The notes under the pieces: generated by a model
Database searches by the model: none
The model's input: only the letters and a program-made list of their open reading frames with translations
Told to the model about the DNA's origin: nothing
Position numbers and translations under genes: made by a program
Shown here: piece after piece, positions 61,013-64,000 of the stretch
Numbering within the stretch: the first letter of the stretch is position 1
Layout of the letters: every line of letters begins with the position of its first letter
Source: JB111 sp049856175
GTDB lineage: Bacteria; Actinomycetota; Actinomycetes; Actinomycetales; Actinomycetaceae
Reading direction: 5' to 3'
DNA length: 64,000 nt
Assembly: GCF_049856175.1 (NCBI RefSeq)
Contig: NZ_JBNDNA010000003.1
Coordinates: 192,203 to 256,202, forward strand

Positions 61013-61819
61013 CTACTCGACGGTGCCGGTGAGCTCGCCCTCGAAGTCCTCGCCGAGGCGCTCGCCGGCGTCGTCGCGGGGCTCGAAGGAGACCTCGATC
61101 GTGAAGGCCTCGCCGGGCTGGTAGAGCATGACCTCGCCGACCGAGTACTGCTCGCCGCTGCCGAGGGTGTAAACGTCCTCGCCGAGGGAGTCGCTGTTGA
61201 CGCCGTTGTCGTTGACGCCGTTCTCCTCCAGGAGGTCGCTGTCCGCGACGGACGGCTGCTGCATGTAGGGCCAGGTGTCATAGGACAGGCCGGCGTCGAC
61301 GAGGCCGTAGGTGAGGTTGATCGGGTCGCCGTTGTTCGTCACCACGTAGTTGAGGATGAGGACCTCGTCGCCCTCAGCCACGATGGGCTCCTCGGTGTCC
61401 GGGTCCGCCCACACGCTCGAGCGCGTCGCCTGGCCGGTGCCGACCTGGTAGACGTCGACGGTCACGTCGCCGGCCTCGATCGTGCCGAGCAGCTCGCCGT
61501 CCTCGGTGACCTCGTTGGCCCAGGGCGCCGCGGAACCGGCACCGCCGGACGCGTCGGCGCCGTCGGACGGGGCCTCGTCGCTCTCGGACTCGCTCGGGGA
61601 CTCCGCGGCGGCGTCGTCGGACGGGGTCTCGTCGGACTCCGACTCCTCGTCCTCGGACGGGGCCTCCTCGGTGGTCTCCTCCTCGGGCGCCTCCTCGCTG
61701 GTGGGCTCCTCGACGGGGGTCGTCTCCTCGGCGTCGTCGCCGCCGCAGGCCGCGAGCGTGAGGGCCGTGGCCGCGGCGAGCGCGACGGTCGCGGTCATCC
61801 TCCTGGTGGTACTGCGCAT
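61013..61819 (-). CDS. Putative lipoprotein with acidic linker
   Basis: A 268-residue lipoprotein. The signal peptide ends in the lipobox LTLAAC (Cys25), followed by about 65 residues of Glu/Asp/Ser/Pro low complexity, then a beta-rich domain (LLGTIEAGDVTVDVYQVG, DEVLILNYVVTNNGDPINLTYG, VMLYQPGEAFTIEVSFEP) that looks immunoglobulin-like (DUF4352-type). Function unknown. It resembles in layout the lipoprotein at 486-1247. It lies between rimJ-type and SepX/GlpR-type genes, which are usually adjacent, so it may be an insertion in that order. Confidence 0.8.
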   Translation of the reverse strand: MRSTTRRMTATVALAAATALTLAACGGDDAEETTPVEEPTSEEAPEEETTEEAPSEDEESESDETPSDDAAAESPSESESDEAPSDGADASGGAGSAAPWANEVTEDGELLGTIEAGDVTVDVYQVGTGQATRSSVWADPDTEEPIVAEGDEVLILNYVVTNNGDPINLTYGLVDAGLSYDTWPYMQQPSVADSDLLEENGVNDNGVNSDSLGEDVYTLGSGEQYSVGEVMLYQPGEAFTIEVSFEPRDDAGERLGEDFEGELTGTVE

Positions 61820-61996
61820 GTGGGGGTGCTCCTCGGTTCGTCGATCGGGTCGGCGAGGGGCGGGGGCGCCTCGCTCGTCGCCCCATGAGGGGCCTTCGGC
61901 AGGATAGCGACGCGAGGTGGTGCATCCGGCGGAAATGAACGGATTGCGGTCCCCCTCACGTCCGCGCGCCTCCCCGGACTCCGGCGCGGCCCGACC

Positions 61997-62002
61997 TAGC
62001 GT
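61997..62002 (+). promoter_or_regulatory. -10 box of leaderless SepX/GlpR-like gene
   Basis: TAGCGT, seven bases, GTG at 62010. Confidence 0.55.
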
Positions 62003-62009
62003 GGGATCC

Positions 62010-63254
62010 GTGGATCTTCAGGGCTACGTCCTCGCTGCGGCGGTGATCATGCTCCTGGTCTACGCGCTGCCCGCGGTCGCGGACCGTCGGCGCCTCATGG
62101 CCGCGACGCGGCTGGAGGACCGGCACTCGGACCGGCTGCGGGTGCTGGCGACCGTCGGCGACGGCGGCCGTCGCGGCCGGGCCTCGCCCGGCCACCCCGG
62201 TCGGCTCGCGCGCAGCGCGACCGATCGCCCCACCGCCCCGCCACTGCTGCCCATCGGACCGGAGTCACGCGCCATGAGCACGATCAAGCCCCGCCTCTCG
62301 GAGCCGGCCCGGCGTGCACGCGACCTCGCGCACGCCAGGTCGCAGCGGGCCGCCCGGATGAGCAGGCGCGACGCCGCGCGCAACCGCCGCACGATGTACC
62401 AGGTGGTCCTCGGGCTGCTGACCGTCGCGGCCTGGGCCCTCGTGCACTACGCCGGTTGGAACCTCGCCGCCGCGATCGTGCCGAGCGTGCTGCTCGCCGG
62501 CGTCGTGGCGCTGTCCGTGCGCGCTGCGGGGGAGCGTCGGACGCTCAACTCGATCGACCGCGCGGAGATCCGACGCATCGACGGCGAGCTCAAGGAGCTG
62601 GCCCGCCGTCCGCGCGAGGTCGGGCTGCTCGAGCAGGCCGCCGCCGAGCCCGCCTCCGGGGATCGCCCGGGCGAGCTCACCGCGGCTCCGCTCGAGGACG
62701 AGGACGTCGCGGGCGTGCCGGGGAGCGTCACCGGCGGCGCGGCGGCGCACGCCGTCGGAGCACCGGCGCGTGCCGGCCAGGCTCCGGCGCCTGCCCGCCT
62801 CGACGACGTCGCCTCGCGGACCTGGGCGACCGTCGCCGCCGCCCGGCTCACCGCCGACAGCGACGAGCACACCGGCTCGGCCGACCGGGCCGAGGATGGG
62901 CCGGCAGGCGCGGATGCGAGGGACGACGCCGACGAGCCGACCGAGGCGCCCGAGGGCGACCAGCACCCGGCTCGCCCGTTCCTGGCGAACGAGGCGCCCG
63001 ACGCCTGGACCCCGGTGCCGGTGCCCGCCTCGCGGTGGGCCGACGACGGCGCCGGGCTCCAGCGCCGCACCGCTCCCTCCTTCTCCCCGCCGGCGGCCCC
63101 GTCCGCCCGGGTGCCGCTGCGCCCGACCCGGCCGGCCTCGTCCGGGAGCGTCGTCGCCGGGTCCGGCGCCGACGCCCCTCCCGTGGGGACGCCGCGCGCA
63201 CCCGTGCTCGACCTCGACGCGGCACTTGCACGCCGTCGCGCGAAGGGCGCCTGA
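62010..63254 (+). CDS. SepX/GlpR-like membrane protein (cell division/polar growth)
   Basis: A 414-residue protein with an N-out helix (LQGYVLAAAVIMLLVYALPAV) followed at once by DRRRLMAATRLEDRHSDRLRVLA, the layout of actinobacterial SepX/GlpR, where a short extracellular start and one helix lead to a conserved arginine-rich cytoplasmic segment. A second helical pair is at about residues 128-170 (VVLGLLTVAAWALVHYAGWNLAAAIVPSVLLAGVVAL). The C-terminal 200 residues are disordered, acidic and Pro/Ala-rich and end in LDLDAALARRRAKGA. Position after a rimJ-type gene and before tRNA-Ala supports the call. SepX stabilises the divisome in Streptomyces; the corynebacterial homologue GlpR binds the gephyrin-like Glp. 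Confidence 0.6.
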   Translation: MDLQGYVLAAAVIMLLVYALPAVADRRRLMAATRLEDRHSDRLRVLATVGDGGRRGRASPGHPGRLARSATDRPTAPPLLPIGPESRAMSTIKPRLSEPARRARDLAHARSQRAARMSRRDAARNRRTMYQVVLGLLTVAAWALVHYAGWNLAAAIVPSVLLAGVVALSVRAAGERRTLNSIDRAEIRRIDGELKELARRPREVGLLEQAAAEPASGDRPGELTAAPLEDEDVAGVPGSVTGGAAAHAVGAPARAGQAPAPARLDDVASRTWATVAAARLTADSDEHTGSADRAEDGPAGADARDDADEPTEAPEGDQHPARPFLANEAPDAWTPVPVPASRWADDGAGLQRRTAPSFSPPAAPSARVPLRPTRPASSGSVVAGSGADAPPVGTPRAPVLDLDAALARRRAKGA

Positions 63255-63403
63255 CCGCCGCGAGACGTGCGTCGGCCGGGCTCCGGTCGCTCCCGGGGAG
63301 TGTTCGGGCAGCGCCCGCGGCCGGGTGCCGGACCTGCCTCGACGGCCGTGCGGCCATGACGCAGGACACGGATCGAGGCGCTGGCCCGGGGTCCGCGCGA
63401 TGC

Positions 63404-63409
63404 TAGACT
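63404..63409 (+). promoter_or_regulatory. -10 box of tRNA-Ala
   Basis: TAGACT ends 31 bases before the mature tRNA. Confidence 0.5.
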
Positions 63410-63440
63410 TTTCTTCGCTCACCGGCCCGCCGGGGAGCAT

Positions 63441-63513
63441 GGGGCTATGGCGCAGTTGGTAGCGCGTCTCGTTCGCAATGAGAAGGTCGGGGGTTCGAAT
63501 CCCCCTAGCTCCA
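63441..63513 (+). tRNA. tRNA-Ala (anticodon CGC)
   Basis: Acceptor stem GGGGCTA/TAGCTCC, D arm GCGCAGTTGGTAGCGC, anticodon arm TCTCG-TTCGCAA-TGAGA with CGC, T arm GGGGGTTCGAATCCCCC. CCA is not encoded. It decodes GCG. An insertion sequence end starts five bases further on. Confidence 0.96.
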
Positions 63514-63539
63514 CTCGTGTGATGTCCCAGGACATCGTG

Positions 63540-63579
63540 AACGGCTGAACCCCCGGTGACGGGGGTTCAGCCGTTTTTT
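63540..63579 (+). terminator. Intrinsic terminator after tRNA-Ala, inside the IS end
   Basis: AACGGCTGAACCCCC, loop GGTGAC, exact complement, then TTTTTT: the only textbook rho-independent terminator in the window. The T-run is on the plus strand, so it stops transcripts coming from tRNA-Ala into the element. The transposase stop codon lies within its stem. Confidence 0.85.
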
Positions 63580-64000
63580 CGTTGGTAGGTGTGTGCGGGG
63601 TTCAGGGTGTGTTCGCTGAGGATCTCGCCGGTGGAGGCGTCCAGCACGGTGGCGTGGTCGTTGTGGACCAGGCAGGTGATCTCGGTGCGGGCGTGGGCGC
63701 GGCCGATGCCGAGGTGCAGCATGCGGCCGCTGTGGCGCAGGCTGATCTTTCCGTCGCGGTCGACGGTGTCGTAGCGCACTCGCCACAGGTCGGGGTCGCC
63801 GGGCGGGGTGGGGGTCGCCGGGGGGATGAGCTGGTAGGCGTGGGCGGGGGTCTGTCGGCCGATGCCGCGATGAGGGCGGTCGTTGTTGTAGTAGTCGCGG
63901 AAGTCGTCGAGTTCGTCCTGGAGGTGGGCGAGGGTGTCGGCTGGCCGGGTGGCGAGGCGCTTGTTCAGGGTCTGCCAGAAGCGTTCGATCTTGCCCTGGG
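63567..64000 (-). CDS. IS481-like transposase, C-terminal fragment
   Basis: About 144 C-terminal residues of a DDE integrase-core transposase; the 5' part is outside the window. The last catalytic acid is in GKIERFWQTLNKRLA (Glu), followed by RDYYNNDRPHRGIGRQTPAHAY, typical of IS481/IS3-group enzymes, and a C-terminal extension (PDLWRVRYDTVDRDGKISL, LVHNDHATVLDASTGEILSEH). The frame is open through the C-rich stretch near 63820 when the six C residues are counted, so there is no frameshift in the visible part. Confidence 0.85.
   Translation of the reverse strand, partial: QGKIERFWQTLNKRLATRPADTLAHLQDELDDFRDYYNNDRPHRGIGRQTPAHAYQLIPPATPTPPGDPDLWRVRYDTVDRDGKISLRHSGRMLHLGIGRAHARTEITCLVHNDHATVLDASTGEILSEHTLNPAHTYQRKNG

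Larger units (their letters stand above)
63518..64000 (-). mobile_element. IS481-like insertion sequence, one end (runs off the window)
   Basis: The end is placed at 63518, where a TGTGATGTCCCAG sequence resembles the terminal repeats of actinobacterial IS481 elements; the transposase C-terminus lies just inside. The other end is outside the window, so the repeat and any target duplication cannot be checked. Confidence 0.65.

Noticed and set aside
63790..63830. Apparent frameshift in the IS481-like transposase near a C-rich run
   Set aside because: Counting the run again gives six C residues, which keeps the frame open from the catalytic Glu region to the stop.

Overview
The window is chromosomal DNA of a high-GC actinomycete, most likely of the order Micrococcales. 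The grounds are very high GC in coding and non-coding DNA, many GTG starts, many leaderless -10 boxes (TANNNT 6-7 bases before the start codon), a mycothiol-dependent maleylpyruvate isomerase, a DUF3027 gene beside a cold-shock gene, a SepX/GlpR-like membrane protein and an orphan WXG100 protein. About 53 protein genes (one cut at each edge), two tRNA genes, one cyclic-di-AMP riboswitch and one partial insertion sequence can be supported.

Layout. 1-1247: 3' end of groEL facing a lipoprotein gene. 1355-6744: an IclR regulator divergent from a gentisate operon (3-hydroxybenzoate 6-hydroxylase type monooxygenase, gentisate 1,2-dioxygenase, fumarylpyruvate hydrolase, mycothiol-dependent maleylpyruvate isomerase), which would turn 3-hydroxybenzoate into pyruvate and fumarate; a UspA gene follows. 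6876-10940: a NitT/TauT-type ABC importer without a binding protein, preceded by a translationally coupled small ORF, then a CynX-type MFS gene. 10951-13622: two HD-domain paralogues, one with its metal-binding residues lost, flanking an orphan WXG100 gene.

13846-19431: a tightly coupled four-gene operon (fatty acyl-CoA reductase with HAD domain, short-chain reductase, PlsC-type acyltransferase, alkylglycerone-phosphate-synthase homologue). This is the enzyme set needed for ether glycerolipid synthesis in the eukaryotic peroxisomal pathway, here in one bacterial transcription unit; it is the best candidate for an undescribed system. 19474-24659: a two-component system whose kinase has about 210 extra residues inside its ATPase domain, an NYN protein and a dicarboxylate symporter. 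25089-29706: a branched-chain-amino-acid-type ABC importer with a fused permease-ATPase and a second ATPase with Arg in place of the Walker A Lys. 29949-36699: PspA and a TPM-domain protein, CspA-like protein, DUF3027, a glycosyltransferase and an MFS gene.

36837-45008: hydroxyacid dehydrogenase, AzgA-type purine permease, MFS, SerC, a DtxR regulator preceded by a leaderless small ORF, then two tandem NlpC/P60 hydrolases behind a cyclic-di-AMP riboswitch and an MtrA-like box. 45168-50157: tandem Usp, ornithine aminotransferase, SRPBCC protein, tRNA-Arg(CCT), and an MFS plus ArsR-type regulator with a clear palindromic operator. 50467-54869: a 1397-residue protein that looks like a superfamily 1 helicase-nuclease with both active sites lost, coupled to a 70-residue protein. 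54957-63254: MscL, SAF protein, FmdB zinc ribbon, penicillin-acylase family enzyme, 5-formyltetrahydrofolate cyclo-ligase, GNAT, lipoprotein and the SepX/GlpR-like gene. 63441-64000: tRNA-Ala(CGC) and the end of an IS481-like element running off the window.

Several gene ends carry unusual palindromic or word-repeat arrays with exact 20- or 22-bp periods that probably act as terminators. All functions are read from sequence motifs and gene order; no database search was run.
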